Positions 42,295 through 52,450 are shown, counted from the first letter of the stretch. The stretch: DNA of 64,000 nt from Gordonia sp. PDNC005 (GCF_016919385.1 NZ_CP070351.1:3348001-3412000); one strand, 5' to 3'. The notes: a model not told the origin generated them from the letters alone. Made by a program: numbers and translations.

Positions 42295-42984
42295 TCAGCG
42301 GAGGAAGCGGTAACCCATGCCCGCCTCGGTGATGAGGTGGCGGGGATTGGACGGGTCGTCCTCGAGCTTGCGGCGCAGCCCGGCGAGGTACACGCGTAGG
42401 TAGTTGGTCTGGTTCACATAGGTCGGTCCCCACACTGCGCCGAGGATCTCGCGCTGGCTGACGAGATTTCCGTCGGCCCGGACGAGCAGTTCGAGGACCC
42501 CCCACTCGGTCGGCGTGAGGCGCACCTGTTCACCGTCGCGCAGCACTCGGGTCCCCGCCAGGTCCACCTGGATCGACCCCGCATCCACCACCGGCGACGG
42601 AGCAGGCGCGGCCGACGCACCCCGTCGGATCGCGGCACGGAGACGTGCGAGCAGTTCCTCCATGCCGAACGGCTTCGTCACATAGTCGTCGGCTCCGGCG
42701 TCGAGGGCGGTGACCTTGTCTGCGGCGTCGGTCCGCGCGGACAGCACGATCACCGGAACAGTGCTCCACCCCCGCAGACCGTGCAGGACCGTGAACCCGT
42801 CCATGTCGGGCAACCCGAGGTCGAGAATGATGACGTCCGGCGACGCCTTGGCCGCGGCTTCCAGCGCTCCGGCCCCGTTCGACGCGGTCGTCACCTCGAG
42901 TCCTCTGGCCCGCAGGTTGATTCGCAGAGCCCTCAGCAGTTGCGGCTCGTCGTCGACCACAAGCACATGTCCGGCGGACATCAC
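42295..42984 (-). CDS. kdpE: Response regulator KdpE
   Basis: 229-aa OmpR/PhoB-type activator of the kdp operon. Receiver domain with VDDEP (acidic pocket), phospho-acceptor Asp55 in VIILDLGLPDMDG, the Thr/Ser switch (VIVLSARTD) and Lys in YVTKPFG. The winged-helix effector (residues 135-229) has VRLTPTEWGVLELLV and YVNQTNYLRVYLAGLRRKLEDDP. It overlaps kdpD as ATGA. Last gene of a single-strand kdp operon, so it is controlled by the operon it activates unless there is an internal promoter. Confidence 0.97.
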   Translation of the reverse strand: MMSAGHVLVVDDEPQLLRALRINLRARGLEVTTASNGAGALEAAAKASPDVIILDLGLPDMDGFTVLHGLRGWSTVPVIVLSARTDAADKVTALDAGADDYVTKPFGMEELLARLRAAIRRGASAAPAPSPVVDAGSIQVDLAGTRVLRDGEQVRLTPTEWGVLELLVRADGNLVSQREILGAVWGPTYVNQTNYLRVYLAGLRRKLEDDPSNPRHLITEAGMGYRFLR

Positions 42985-45470
42985 GACCCCTCTCCGACGG
43001 GCAGATCCACGACCATCGTCGCACCCCCGCCTGGCGTGGTCGTGACCGACAGCGTGCCCCCGACTGCGGTGACGAACCCGCTCGCGACGGACAACCCCAG
43101 TCCCACACCCGAGGTGTTGCGGTTCTGGTCGCCGTATTGATGGAACGGCACGAACACGCGGTTCACCTCGTCGGTCGGGATGCCGTCACCGTGGTCGATC
43201 ACACTGATCAAGCAGCGCGGGTCGCCGTTGTCGTCGACGGCGACTTCGGAGCGGATCTCGACGTCACGCGATCCGTGACGGAGTGCGTTGTCGACAAGAT
43301 TCGCGAGCGCCCGTTCGAGTAGTCCCGCGTCGGTGACGGCCCACGCCTGGTCGATGACGACGGGAATGTCGACCGCCGCCGGGTCGCGCAGTGCGACCGC
43401 TGCAGTGGCGCGATGGATCACCTCGGCGAGGAAAGTGGGCCGCAGCTGCGGCCGGACCACGCCCGCCGCGAGCCGCGACGAGTCGAGCAGGTTTCCGACC
43501 AGCGCAGACAGCTGGTCGAGCGACTCGTCGACGGTCGCGAGGAGTTCGGCGGTGTCCTCCGCCGAGAACGTCACGTCTGCGCTGCGCAGACTCGACGCGG
43601 ACGCTTTGGCGGCCGCCAACGGGGTCCGGAGGTCGTGACTGACTGCGGACAGCAGCGCACGCCGCAGTTCGTCGGTACGCGCCACCTCGTCGGCGAGTGC
43701 AGCCTCTGCCGCCAGCCGGTCGCGTTCGGCGGCGGAGGCCACCTGGTTCGCGACCGCCGTCAAGACCTGTCGGTCGCGGGCGTCGATCGACGAGCCGGCC
43801 AGGTTGAGCCGGTACGCACCGTCGTACGCCGGGCACACGGTGTCAGGATGATCGGTCGGCTCGCCTCCGACGGACGCGACGATCCCTGCGTCGTTCTCGA
43901 TCCACACCGCTGTCTGCAGATATGTCCCCCTCACGCGCTCAAGCAGGTCTGCGACCCCCGCACCGTCGAGCACTGCACCGGAGAACAGCGCCAGCAGCTC
44001 CGCATCACGGCTCGCCCGCTGGGCCTGGACACGACGGACGGTCGCCGAATCGACGAGGGCGGCGACGGCGATCGCGATCAGGAGCATCACCGCGAGAGTG
44101 ATCACGTTGTCGGGTTCGGCGATCGTGAACGTCAGGCGAGGATCGGCGAAGAAGAAGTTGAGCAGCAGCCCGGACGCTATAGCCGACAGTGCCGCAGGCG
44201 CCACGCCGCCGAGCATCGCGACGGCGAGCACACCAACGAAGAACAACGACGACTCGCTTGCGAATCCGAGCCACGTATCGGCCGCATAAACGATGCCGGT
44301 GACAACGGCCGGAACGACCAGCGCGAACACCCAGCTCAGCGGACGGTGAAACCTGGTTTCGCGGATGTCGAAGGGATTGCGCGGTTTGGCTTCGTCGTGT
44401 GTCACCATGTGCACGTCGATGCGTCCGCTGTCGTGCACCACCCGTGCCCCGACACCCTCATCGAACATCCGACTCCACCGCGACCGGCGCGACGTGCCGA
44501 GTACCAGTTGTGTCGCGTTGGTGGCGCGCGCGAAATCGAGGAGAGTCGACGCGACATCGTCGCCGACCACGGTGTGCACCCTCGCTCCGAGGTCTTTGGC
44601 GAGTGTCCGCAGCCCAGTGAGATCACCGGATCCACTGTCGGCGAGTCCATCACCTCGCACGACATGCGCCACCAGGAGTTCCGCACTCGACCGCGACGCG
44701 ATCCGGCTCGCGCGCCGGACCAACGTGCTGCTCTCGGGTCCGCCGGTCACGGCGACGACCACCCGCTCGCGGGCCTCCCACGTGTCGGTGATGGCGTTGG
44801 CCGATCGGTACACGGCGAGTTTCTCGTCCACCCGGTCGGCCAGCCACAACAGCGCCAACTCCCGCAGGGCCGTCAGATTGCCCTGCCGGAAGAAGTTGCC
44901 GAGGGCGTCGTCGATTCGAGCGGCGTCGTACACCTTGCCCGCGGACAGTCGTTGACGGAGAGCGCGGGGCTCGATGTCGACGAGTTCGATCTGATCGGCG
45001 GCTCGGACGACGGCGTCCGGCACCGTCTCGTGCTGAGTGATCCCGGTGATCTGGGCGACGACGTCGTTCAGGCTCTCGAGGTGCTGGATGTTGACTGTCG
45101 AGAGGACGTCGATCCCCGCATCGAGCAAGACGTCGATGTCCTCCCACCGCTTGGTATTGGCCAGGCCCGGAGCATTGGTGTGCGCGAGTTCGTCGACGAG
45201 CACCACCGCCGGACGCCGTTCGAGGACGGCAGCGAGGTCCATCTCGTCGAGGGTGGTCCCGCGATAGTCGACGCTGATGCGCGGGATCATCTCAAGACCG
45301 TCGACCATTGACGCGGTGGCGGCCCGACCGTGCGTCTCGACGATGCCGACCACCACGTCGACGCCCTCGTCGCGAAGGCCCCGGGCCGTCGCCAGCATCT
45401 CGTACGTCTTTCCGACGCCGGGGGCGCACCCGAGGAACACCTCGAGCTGGCCTCGAGTTTTGGCGGTCAT
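42981..45470 (-). CDS. kdpD: Sensor histidine kinase KdpD
   Basis: 829 aa. The KdpD N-terminal domain has the Walker-type FLGCAPGVGKTYEM (Lys21). A USP-like domain (VVVAVTGGPESSTLVRRASRIA; VLGTSRRSRWSRMF, residues 240-350) follows, then four TM helices (about 385-500), a GAF-like region, the phospho-acceptor H-box SAVSHDLRTPLAAAKAS and an ATPase domain (NLVDNALRHGS, DHGDGIP, GVGLGLSVASGFVTAVGG). It senses potassium limitation and turgor and passes phosphate to KdpE. Full length compared with E. coli (894 aa), slightly short in the linker. Start ATG 45470. Confidence 0.97.
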   Translation of the reverse strand: MTAKTRGQLEVFLGCAPGVGKTYEMLATARGLRDEGVDVVVGIVETHGRAATASMVDGLEMIPRISVDYRGTTLDEMDLAAVLERRPAVVLVDELAHTNAPGLANTKRWEDIDVLLDAGIDVLSTVNIQHLESLNDVVAQITGITQHETVPDAVVRAADQIELVDIEPRALRQRLSAGKVYDAARIDDALGNFFRQGNLTALRELALLWLADRVDEKLAVYRSANAITDTWEARERVVVAVTGGPESSTLVRRASRIASRSSAELLVAHVVRGDGLADSGSGDLTGLRTLAKDLGARVHTVVGDDVASTLLDFARATNATQLVLGTSRRSRWSRMFDEGVGARVVHDSGRIDVHMVTHDEAKPRNPFDIRETRFHRPLSWVFALVVPAVVTGIVYAADTWLGFASESSLFFVGVLAVAMLGGVAPAALSAIASGLLLNFFFADPRLTFTIAEPDNVITLAVMLLIAIAVAALVDSATVRRVQAQRASRDAELLALFSGAVLDGAGVADLLERVRGTYLQTAVWIENDAGIVASVGGEPTDHPDTVCPAYDGAYRLNLAGSSIDARDRQVLTAVANQVASAAERDRLAAEAALADEVARTDELRRALLSAVSHDLRTPLAAAKASASSLRSADVTFSAEDTAELLATVDESLDQLSALVGNLLDSSRLAAGVVRPQLRPTFLAEVIHRATAAVALRDPAAVDIPVVIDQAWAVTDAGLLERALANLVDNALRHGSRDVEIRSEVAVDDNGDPRCLISVIDHGDGIPTDEVNRVFVPFHQYGDQNRNTSGVGLGLSVASGFVTAVGGTLSVTTTPGGGATMVVDLPVGEGS

Positions 45471-45480
45471 GGCGTCCAGA

Positions 45481-46119
45481 TTATCGACAGCCGGGCCCGG
45501 TCAGACCCAGCGCGACGTTGACGCGCGCGACATTAACAGTCGGTTCGCCGAGGAATCCGAGTTGGCGGCCGTCGGTGTTGTCGCTGATGATCTGCCGCAC
45601 TCGTTCGATCGGCAGGCCGGTGGCCCGCGCGATGCGTGGCGCCTGCAGGTCGGCATAGGCGGGCGAGATGCCCGGGTCGAGGCTCGAACCGGATCGGGTG
45701 ACGGCGTCGGCCGGCACCTGATCGGGTCGGACTCCTTCTCGCTCGGCGACTGCGGCGCGTCGTGCGTTGATGATCGCGACGAGATCGGTGTTGTTCGGAC
45801 CGAGGTTGCTCGCACCCGACGACGCCGGATCCGCCGCGGCCGTCGGGTCGTCGATGCCACCTGCGAAGCGTGCGTGCAGGTACTTGTCCGGCTGCCCCGG
45901 CGCCCCATGCTGGTCGACACCGAGCAGCTCCGATCCGACGACGCAACCCTTCGCATCGTGGATCTGTGAGCCTTCGGCGCCGTCGGAGTTGATCCGGGAC
46001 ACCGCCCAGACAGCCGCCGGGTAGGCGACGCCGACGACGAGCGTGAGTCCGCCGAGCACGATGAGGCCGACGACGAACTGTCGTGCGAGTCCTGTCAGGA
46101 GGTTCTTCATTGTTCTCAT
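45481..46119 (-). CDS. kdpC: Potassium-transporting ATPase subunit KdpC
   Basis: 212-aa subunit that assists nucleotide binding by KdpB. One N-terminal TM ([24 protein letters not shown]) is followed by the conserved periplasmic part: [76 protein letters not shown] and [17 protein letters not shown] (each quoted in part). ATG 46119 overlaps the kdpB stop (ATGA); ATG 46110 is an alternative. Confidence 0.96.
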   Translation of the reverse strand: MRTMKNLLTGLARQFVVGLIVLGGLTLVVGVAYPAAVWAVSRINSDGAEGSQIHDAKGCVVGSELLGVDQHGAPGQPDKYLHARFAGGIDDPTAAADPASSGASNLGPNNTDLVAIINARRAAVAEREGVRPDQVPADAVTRSGSSLDPGISPAYADLQAPRIARATGLPIERVRQIISDNTDGRQLGFLGEPTVNVARVNVALGLTGPGCR

Positions 46120-48164
46120 CCCATTCCGGGTAGAAGGCGGACCAGCAGGTCGATGAGCCAGATGCCGATGAACGGTGTGATCACACCGCCGACGCCGTAG
46201 ATCAGCAGATTTCGACGCAGCAGTCGTGCCGGCGACACTGCTCGGTAAGTGACGCCCCGCAACGACAGCGGGATCAGCGCGACGATCACCAGCGCGTTGA
46301 ACACGACTGCCGACACGATCGCCGACTGCGCGGAGTGCAAGTGCATCACGTTGAGTGCGTCGAGCTGCGGATACACCGTCGAGAACAGCGCAGGCAGGAT
46401 TGCGAAGTACTTCGCGAGATCGTTGGCCAGCGAGAACGTCGTCAACGCACCTCGGGTGATGAGCAGCTGCTTGCCGATGCCGACCACCTCGATGAGCTTG
46501 GTGGGATCGGAGTCGAGGTCGACCATGTTGCCGGCCTCTTTCGCCGCCGACGTTCCCGTGTTCATCGCGAGCCCGACGTCGGCCTGCGCGAGGGCGGGTG
46601 CGTCGTTGGTGCCGTCACCGGTCATGGCGACCAGGCGTCCTGCCGCCTGCTCGCGGCGGATGAGCTCGAGCTTGTCTTCCGGTGTCGCCTGTGCGACGAA
46701 GTCGTCGACGCCTGCCTGCTCGGCGATCGCCGCCGCGGTCAACGGATTGTCACCGGTGACCATGACGGTCCGGATGCCCATGGCGCGCAACTGTGCGAAA
46801 CGTTCCGCCATTCCCGGCTTGACCACATCCGACAACTCGACGACCCCGAGAACTCGCGGCCCAGCCGCAACCACCAGCGGTGTGCCTCCGCGTTTGGCGA
46901 TGTCGTCGACGATGGAGTCGACGTCGGTGGCGTCCGCCCCGATCCAGGCGCGGACCGAGTCCGCGGCGCCCTTTCGGTACTGCACACCGTCGAGATCGAC
47001 TCCGCTCATGCGAGTCTGCGCGGTGAACGGGACCGCGGTGCCGGTCGGTCCTTCGACTCGCGCAGTGCGGGCACCGAAAGAGTCCGCGAGATCGACGATG
47101 CTTCGGCCCTCGGGGGTCTCGTCGGAGAGACTGCAGAGCCGAGCGACGGCGGCGAGTTCGTCTGCGGAGACACCCCGTGCGGGATGGAACGCGGTGGCGC
47201 GACGGTTTCCGAACGTGATGGTTCCGGTCTTGTCCATGAGCAACGTGTCGACGTCGCCCGCCGCCTCGACAGCGCGTCCGGACATCGCCAGCACGTTGCG
47301 CTGGACGAGTCGATCCATTCCGGCGATGCCGATCGAGGAGACCAACGCGCCGATCGTCGTCGGGATGAGGCAGACCAGGAGCGCGATCAGTTTGATCGGG
47401 TCGGCCGCTTCGCCTGCGAACTGCTGCATCGGTCCAACAGCCACGACGGCGAGCAGGAAGATGATGGTGAGAGCGGTGAGGAGGATGTCGAGGGCGATCT
47501 CGTTCGGTGTCTTCTTGCGCGCGGCGCCTTCGACGAGCGCGATCATCCGGTCGACGAATGTCTGCCCCGGTTCGGTGATGATGCGCACGACGATCCGGTC
47601 GGACAGCACCACGGTGCCTCCAGTGACGGCGCAGCGATCGCCTCCCGATTCGCGTACGACGGGTGCCGACTCTCCGGTGATCGCCGATTCGTCGACTGTC
47701 GCGATGCCTTCGACGACGTCGCCGTCTCCCGCGATCACTTCTCCTGCCTCAACCACGATCCGCATTCCGACCGTGAGCTCGGAGCCCGGGACCGAGGTGA
47801 TCGAGCCGTCGTCGCCGATCACGCGAGCCACGGTGTCGCGCTTGACCTTTCGGAGACTGTCGGCCTGAGCCCTACCGCGTCCCTCGGCAACGGCTTCGGC
47901 GAGACCTGCGAACAGAACGGTGAACCAGAGCCAAGCCGTGACTACCCACGCGAACACCGAGGGGTGCCAGATCGCGAGCGCGGTGGTGATGATCGCGCCG
48001 ATGAACACGACGAACATCACCGGGCTGCGGGCCTGATCGCGCGGGTTCAGCTTCCGGACGGCTTGTGGCAGCGACGCGACCAGCTGCTTCGCGTCGAACG
48101 CACCGCTGGTGACGAGTTCGTTGTCCGCCTCCGGTATCGGAGCGAGTTCTGTCTGGAGCGTCAT
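46116..48164 (-). CDS. kdpB: Potassium-transporting ATPase ATP-binding subunit KdpB
   Basis: 682-aa P-type ATPase. Phosphorylation loop [11 protein letters not shown] with Asp311; actuator TGES (163-166), whose Ser166 aligns with the regulatory Ser162 of E. coli; KGAADSV nucleotide site; and [25 protein letters not shown] hinge (quoted in part). It couples ATP hydrolysis to K+ uptake by KdpA. ATG 48164 overlaps the kdpA stop. An upstream open frame up to 49238 runs antisense-free through kdpA in another frame and is not coding. Confidence 0.97.
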   Translation of the reverse strand: MTLQTELAPIPEADNELVTSGAFDAKQLVASLPQAVRKLNPRDQARSPVMFVVFIGAIITTALAIWHPSVFAWVVTAWLWFTVLFAGLAEAVAEGRGRAQADSLRKVKRDTVARVIGDDGSITSVPGSELTVGMRIVVEAGEVIAGDGDVVEGIATVDESAITGESAPVVRESGGDRCAVTGGTVVLSDRIVVRIITEPGQTFVDRMIALVEGAARKKTPNEIALDILLTALTIIFLLAVVAVGPMQQFAGEAADPIKLIALLVCLIPTTIGALVSSIGIAGMDRLVQRNVLAMSGRAVEAAGDVDTLLMDKTGTITFGNRRATAFHPARGVSADELAAVARLCSLSDETPEGRSIVDLADSFGARTARVEGPTGTAVPFTAQTRMSGVDLDGVQYRKGAADSVRAWIGADATDVDSIVDDIAKRGGTPLVVAAGPRVLGVVELSDVVKPGMAERFAQLRAMGIRTVMVTGDNPLTAAAIAEQAGVDDFVAQATPEDKLELIRREQAAGRLVAMTGDGTNDAPALAQADVGLAMNTGTSAAKEAGNMVDLDSDPTKLIEVVGIGKQLLITRGALTTFSLANDLAKYFAILPALFSTVYPQLDALNVMHLHSAQSAIVSAVVFNALVIVALIPLSLRGVTYRAVSPARLLRRNLLIYGVGGVITPFIGIWLIDLLVRLLPGMG

Positions 48165-49825
48165 GAGAGCGCCTCCGCGATCGGTCCCAGCGCCATCGCT
48201 GGGAAGAAGGTGAGACCTGCGACGAGCAGCGTGGTCCCGAGAAGTAGTGCGCCGTAGAGGATCCCGCGGCTCGGCAGGGCAGTCGCCGGGTCGGTCTCCT
48301 TCGGGGACTGACCTGCAAGACGGCCAGCCAACGCGAGTACTACGACGATCGGCAGCAGGCGGCCGAACAGCATCGCCAGACCGAGCGATATCTGGAACCA
48401 GTCGCTCGTGACGGTGATGCCGCCGAACGCGCTGCCGTTGTTGTTGGCTGCGGACGCATAGGCGTACAGGATCTCGCTGAACCCGTGCGGGCCGTCGTTG
48501 CTGAGGAAGCCGGTGGTGGAGCTGAGAAGTACGGTGATCGACACTCCGAGCAGAACGAGTGCAGGCATCACCAGCACATACAGTGCGGCGAGGGTGATCT
48601 CGTGCTGTCCGATGCGTTTGCCGCGGAACTCCGGTGAGCGCCCGACGAGGAGACCGCCGACGAAGACGGTGATGATCGCGAGGACCAGCAGGCCGTACAG
48701 CCCGGAACCGACACCGCCGGGCGCCACTTCGCCGAGCAGCATGTTCCAGATCAGCGCGCCACCGCCGGCGGCGGAGAAGCTGTCGTGCGCAGCATTCACC
48801 GCTCCGGTCGATGTACCCGTCGTCGACACCGCGAAGAGCGCGGATCCGGGAATGTCGAACCGCAGTTCCTTGCCTTCGAGCGCTGCACCGGCCGCGCGGG
48901 TCGCGAGACCGTCGGTGCGAGCCTCGAAGGTCCAGACGATCGCGAGCATCGCGCCCCAGATCGTGGCCATCACGCCGAGCAGGGTGAGGCCCTGCTTCCG
49001 GTCGCCGACGAGCGTGCCGTACGTGCGGGTGAGGCATACGGGGATGATCAGGATCGCGAGGATCTGCACCACGTTGGTCAACGGTGTCGGGTTGGAGAAC
49101 GGGTGCGCCGAGTTGGCGCCGTATGTTCCACCGCCGTTGGTCCCGACGAGTTTGATCGCCTCTTGGGATGCGAACGGGCCCACGGGAGCGTGTCCGTTCG
49201 TGCCGTCGAGCATCGTGAAGTCGAAGCCGGTGCGCCACGACTGCACGGCGCCCTGCAGGACGAAGATCACTGCGACGATCGCGGCGAGGGGCAGCAGGAT
49301 TCGGATCGTGCCCCGAACGAGGTCGACCCAGAAGTTCCCGAGATGTCCAGTCTTACGTGCGACGATGCCGCGGATCAATGCGACCGCGACTGCCATGCCG
49401 ACGGCCGCCGACAGGAAGTTCTGCACCGCTAAGCCGAGCATCTGCGTGAGATTGCTGATCGTGGACTCGGGTGTGTACGACTGCCAGTTCGTGTTGGCCA
49501 CGAACGAGATCGCCGTGTTGAAGGCGACTGTCGGCGACATGCCTGGTTTGCCGTCCGACCACGGCAGCACACCCTGCAACCGCTGCAGGGCGTAGAGCAC
49601 CAGGAGCGACGCCGCAGAGAATCCGACCACGCTGAGCGCGTAGCCGCGCCACGTCTGACCGGATCGCGGGTCCACGCCGCCGACTCGGTAGAGAAGGCGT
49701 TCGACGGCGAGGTCCTTCGTCGAGGAGTAGACGCGCGCCATGTAGTCGCCCAGCGGAATGTAGACCGCGGCCAGGACGAGAAGAATGAAGACCAGCGTGA
49801 GTACGCCGGCGAGGGTGGAGTTCAC
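48161..49825 (-). CDS. kdpA: Potassium-transporting ATPase channel subunit KdpA
   Basis: 554-aa subunit with ten TM helices that carries the K+ selectivity filter. Filter regions appear as [62 protein letters not shown] and [17 protein letters not shown] (each a part). Length matches E. coli (557). GTG start at 49825, 4 nt after kdpF. The fourth filter region has [16 protein letters not shown]. Confidence 0.97.
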   Translation of the reverse strand: MNSTLAGVLTLVFILLVLAAVYIPLGDYMARVYSSTKDLAVERLLYRVGGVDPRSGQTWRGYALSVVGFSAASLLVLYALQRLQGVLPWSDGKPGMSPTVAFNTAISFVANTNWQSYTPESTISNLTQMLGLAVQNFLSAAVGMAVAVALIRGIVARKTGHLGNFWVDLVRGTIRILLPLAAIVAVIFVLQGAVQSWRTGFDFTMLDGTNGHAPVGPFASQEAIKLVGTNGGGTYGANSAHPFSNPTPLTNVVQILAILIIPVCLTRTYGTLVGDRKQGLTLLGVMATIWGAMLAIVWTFEARTDGLATRAAGAALEGKELRFDIPGSALFAVSTTGTSTGAVNAAHDSFSAAGGGALIWNMLLGEVAPGGVGSGLYGLLVLAIITVFVGGLLVGRSPEFRGKRIGQHEITLAALYVLVMPALVLLGVSITVLLSSTTGFLSNDGPHGFSEILYAYASAANNNGSAFGGITVTSDWFQISLGLAMLFGRLLPIVVVLALAGRLAGQSPKETDPATALPSRGILYGALLLGTTLLVAGLTFFPAMALGPIAEALS

Positions 49826-49829
49826 CGGG

Positions 49830-49928
49830 TCAGAACCTCTCCGGATAGAGCAGAGCAGCGATCAGGTAGCCGACGACGGCAACGGCGATGATCGTGAGGA
49901 TCACGGCCACCGTGCCCGCGCCGGTCAT
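49830..49928 (-). CDS. kdpF: KdpF, small stabilising subunit
   Basis: 32-aa single TM peptide, MTGAGTVAVILTIIAVAVVG and then YLIAALLYPERF. The C-terminal LYPERF matches the LxPExF ending of KdpF proteins. It lies 4 nt before kdpA, as in other kdpFABC operons, and stabilises the complex in E. coli. Its ATG overlaps the TGA of another tiny ORF. Confidence 0.9.
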   Translation of the reverse strand: MTGAGTVAVILTIIAVAVVGYLIAALLYPERF

Positions 49929-50017
49929 CGTGAGATCCGCCGGTCGAGCCCGTGCACCGCGAGCGCGCACAGCGCGATCGACGCCGCGACGATCAGCAGC
50001 ATCACCACATCGGACAT
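49925..50017 (-). CDS. Unannotated 30-aa membrane microprotein heading the kdp operon
   Basis: MSDVVMLLIVAASIALCALA continuing VHGLDRRISR: one TM helix of about 20 residues and a short basic tail. A strong AGGAGG lies 7 nt upstream of ATG 50017, and the TGA overlaps the kdpF ATG (ATGA), so kdpF translation depends on it. It is not KdpF-like at the C-terminus and is not part of the E. coli Kdp complex. It could be a further small subunit, a membrane regulator or a leader peptide. Existence as a translated ORF is well supported by the site and overlap; the function is unknown. Confidence 0.72.
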   Translation of the reverse strand: MSDVVMLLIVAASIALCALAVHGLDRRISR

Positions 50018-50168
50018 GACGAAACCTCCTCGAATGTGTTCACACAGATCACCTTCGAACCGCTCGGCACGGACCGCCATATGCCTTAACGGGATTCATA
50101 CGTCGTCCACACGGATCTTGACGGGCCCTCTACGCTGAGACCTGTCGTCGTATCTGAGGAGAACGTCC

Positions 50169-50750
50169 ATGAAGATTTTCGTGAAGCTTGCCGCGTCCGC
50201 GTGCGCCATCAGCGCTGCTGCGGCCGGTGTGGCACTAGCACCGGGTGAAGCCGCTGCGGGCACTGTCGGCGCCTACCAGCAGCCCGAGACGGGGGCTGTG
50301 TCGATCTCGTCCGGCACCAGCGAGATCAACGTGATGGTCATCAACCGCACGGACGCTGACAAGTGCACCGTGACCGCCACCCGCAAGGACGCGAAGGCCG
50401 GCACGAAGACGTTGACGCGGTCGATCAATCTCAGTGACCTCAACCAGCGCACCGCGATCGCCAACTTCCGCGGTGTCTTCGACAAGACGGACTACACGAT
50501 CGCAGGCACCTGTGTCGGTCCGAAGCCGGCCAGCGATCCTGCGACCGGGGATCCTGTCGTCACCGATGAGACCGTGACCACGAACTTGCTGGGCGGCAAC
50601 GGCAAGGCCGTTGTTCATGTCAACAACGCGGTGATGCCGCGATACGGCGAGTGCCTGCAAATCGTCAAGGGCACAGCGTGGGACCTCGGCCTCCGCGGAC
50701 AGTCGCTGCAGATGGTCGTCGGGCTCGCGACGCAGTTCTGCCCGCGCTAG
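50169..50750 (+). CDS. Secreted protein, unknown function
   Basis: 193-aa precursor with signal peptide MKIFVKLAASACAISAAAAG and cleavage near AAA-G (about residue 30). The mature part of about 160 residues looks like a beta-sandwich (VSISSGTSEINVMVINRTDADKC). Four cysteines (DKCTVT, GTCVG, GECLQ, QFCPR) may form two disulfides. ATG 50169 follows TGAGGAGA. Divergent from the kdp operon across about 150 nt and followed by a strong terminator. No family recognised. Confidence 0.82.
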   Translation: MKIFVKLAASACAISAAAAGVALAPGEAAAGTVGAYQQPETGAVSISSGTSEINVMVINRTDADKCTVTATRKDAKAGTKTLTRSINLSDLNQRTAIANFRGVFDKTDYTIAGTCVGPKPASDPATGDPVVTDETVTTNLLGGNGKAVVHVNNAVMPRYGECLQIVKGTAWDLGLRGQSLQMVVGLATQFCPR

Positions 50751-50772
50751 ATCGCATCCAGACTCACCGAAA

Positions 50773-50802
50773 GAAGACCCGGACCTCGTGGTCCGGGTCT
50801 TC
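50773..50802 (+). terminator. Terminator after the secreted protein gene
   Basis: GAAGACCCGGACC, TCGT loop, GGTCCGGGTCTTC: a perfect 13-bp stem followed by CTT, 22 nt after the stop. Confidence 0.85.
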
Positions 50803-50847
50803 CTTCATGTGGGGGTCGTTCGCTCACTTCACCAGCAGTCCGGGACG

Positions 50848-51615
50848 CTAGGGCGTCCGACGGCGCAGCGTCGCCGCGGCGAGCGCCAGCGCGACGACGA
50901 TGCATGCGGCAACGATCGCCATGTCCCGCCACATCAGCGCGGTTGTGCTCGAGTTCGATGCGACCTCCTGGAGCGCCTGGACCGCGTACGTGAGCGGCAT
51001 GACGTCTGAGAGCACCTCCATCCAGCCCGGCAACTGATCACGCGGGACGAACAGTCCACAGAGGAACAGCTGAGGGATCACCACGACCGGTAGGAACTGC
51101 ACCGCCTGGAACTCGGTCTGCGCGAACGCACTGCACAGAAGTCCAAGCGCAACGCCGAGCATCGCGTCGAGCATGGCGATCACGATCACCCACGCGACCG
51201 AGCCCTCCGCTTCGAGGCCGAGCAGCCCGAACGCCACGGACGACGCCAGCACGGCTTGGACCGCGGCGACTACGGAGAACGCGACGCCGTAACCGCCGAG
51301 GAGATCAAGCTTTCCGATCGGCGTGGTGAGGAGTCGTTCGAGGGTGCCGGATCGACGTTCGCGGAGCATCGCGATGGACGTGATCAGGAACATCGTGACG
51401 AACGGCAGAATCCCGAGCATGACAACACCGACTCGCTGGAACGGGTCGGGAACTCCCGGCGGCCTCGACTGACCGGAGTACATGAAGTACAGCAGCGTCA
51501 TGAGCAGAATCGGCACCACGAGGACCAGCGCGATGGTCCGCGGGTCGGCCCGCAGTTGGCGGAGCACCCGCACTGCCGTCGCCCCGAGAATCCGCGGGCG
51601 AATCGGCGCGCTCAC
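50848..51615 (-). CDS. ABC-2-type transporter permease
   Basis: 255-aa membrane protein with six TM helices: TIALVLVVPILLMTLLYFMYSG (in part), VVMLGILPFVTMFLITSIAML, GVAFSVVAAVQAVLASSVAFG, VAWVIVIAMLDAMLGVALGLL, FLPVVVIPQLFLCGLFV and a last C-terminal helix. The loop RERRSGTLERLLTTPIGKLDLLGGY (split here as residues 88-113) and PRDQLPGWMEVLSDVMPLTYA are typical of ABC-2 exporters such as DrrB. It overlaps the ATPase gene (4 nt). Substrate unknown. Confidence 0.92.
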   Translation of the reverse strand: MSAPIRPRILGATAVRVLRQLRADPRTIALVLVVPILLMTLLYFMYSGQSRPPGVPDPFQRVGVVMLGILPFVTMFLITSIAMLRERRSGTLERLLTTPIGKLDLLGGYGVAFSVVAAVQAVLASSVAFGLLGLEAEGSVAWVIVIAMLDAMLGVALGLLCSAFAQTEFQAVQFLPVVVIPQLFLCGLFVPRDQLPGWMEVLSDVMPLTYAVQALQEVASNSSTTALMWRDMAIVAACIVVALALAAATLRRRTP

Positions 51616-52319
51616 GCCGCACGCCCCTGGATCAGGTTCAGGAAGGCGTCTTCGAGATTGTCCTCACCTGTCTGTTCGCGCAGGTCGCGAGGTGTCAGTT
51701 GGGCGACGAGTCGACCGTCTCGCATCAGAATCAGGTCGTCGCAGCGGTCGGCCTCGTCCATCACGTGACTCGAAACGAGGATCGTGACGCCCGACGCCGC
51801 GAGATCAGCGAACCTCGACCACAGATCGGCGCGGAGTACGGGGTCCAGGCCCGCCGTCGGCTCGTCCAGCACCAGCAGCGACGGTTGGGTGACCAGTGCG
51901 CACGCGATCGATACGCGGCTCAGTTGCCCGCCGGACAGGTCGGATGCGAGATGTTTCGCGCGTGTCGTGAGGTCGACGGCCTCGAGCGCACCCTGCACCC
52001 CGTCTGTCGCATCGAACAATGTCGCGAAGTAGCGGACGTTCTGTTCCACGGTGAGGTCCGTGTAAATCGACGCGGCCTGCGTGACGTATCCGACGCGCTG
52101 CCGCAGGCTCGCTGATCCGGCGGGCTCACCGAGCACCTCGACGGTGCCCGCCACGTTCTTCTGCGTGCCGACGATGGAGCGGAGGAGCGTCGTCTTTCCG
52201 CACCCGGACGGCCCGAGCAACCCGGTGATCCGGCCTTTCGGAACTATCACGGACACGTCGTCGACCGCGGTGACGGATCCACGCCGCACAGTCACGTTCT
52301 CACACCTGATCGCGTCCAT
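51612..52319 (-). CDS. ABC transporter ATP-binding protein (DrrA/ABC-2 exporter type)
   Basis: 235-aa ATPase: Walker A GLLGPSGCGKTTLLRSI, Q-loop GYVTQAASIY, signature LSGGQLSRVSIA, Walker B SLLVLDEPTAGLDP and switch His in LVSSHVMDEADRC. It drives the adjacent ABC-2 permease, for export of a drug or lipid. The promoter gap (52320-52380) contains AT-rich near-repeats (CAATTCATCAATTG, TTGTTGAACTGTTGA) that may be an operator. No regulator gene is adjacent. Confidence 0.94.
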   Translation of the reverse strand: MDAIRCENVTVRRGSVTAVDDVSVIVPKGRITGLLGPSGCGKTTLLRSIVGTQKNVAGTVEVLGEPAGSASLRQRVGYVTQAASIYTDLTVEQNVRYFATLFDATDGVQGALEAVDLTTRAKHLASDLSGGQLSRVSIACALVTQPSLLVLDEPTAGLDPVLRADLWSRFADLAASGVTILVSSHVMDEADRCDDLILMRDGRLVAQLTPRDLREQTGEDNLEDAFLNLIQGRAA

Positions 52320-52379
52320 CGCAACTCAATTCATCAATTGTTGAACTGTTGATTCCGACGGTACGCGCACTCAACGCAA

Positions 52380-52424
52380 GAAGTGGTGAAAACGCGCTCG
52401 GGAAGAGTGCGTTTTCACCACTTC
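52380..52424. repeat. 45-bp palindromic hairpin element after clpB
   Basis: Arms 52380-52399 and 52405-52424: GAAGTGGTGAAAACGC pairs with GCGTTTTCACCACTTC, extended by four further pairs (one G-T), with loop GGGAA. Same 20-bp arm and 5-nt loop as 8216-8260 and a similar start (GAA-TGGTGAA). It lies 27 nt past the clpB stop and can act as its terminator. Confidence 0.7.
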
Positions 52425-52450
52425 AAGTGATCGCGGGAAGCGCGATCGGA

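Noticed and set aside
46335..48257. Long open frame antisense to kdpB and kdpA
   Set aside because: Arises from high third-position GC of the opposite genes; Arg/His/Asp-rich translation with no motif, start site or neighbour support. Similar antisense frames opposite metZ, purA, kdpD, the AMP ligase and others were left out for the same reason.
50018..50168. ydaO/c-di-AMP or other potassium-related riboswitch before the kdp operon
   Set aside because: The leader is short and shows none of the conserved ydaO or ykkC-type boxes.
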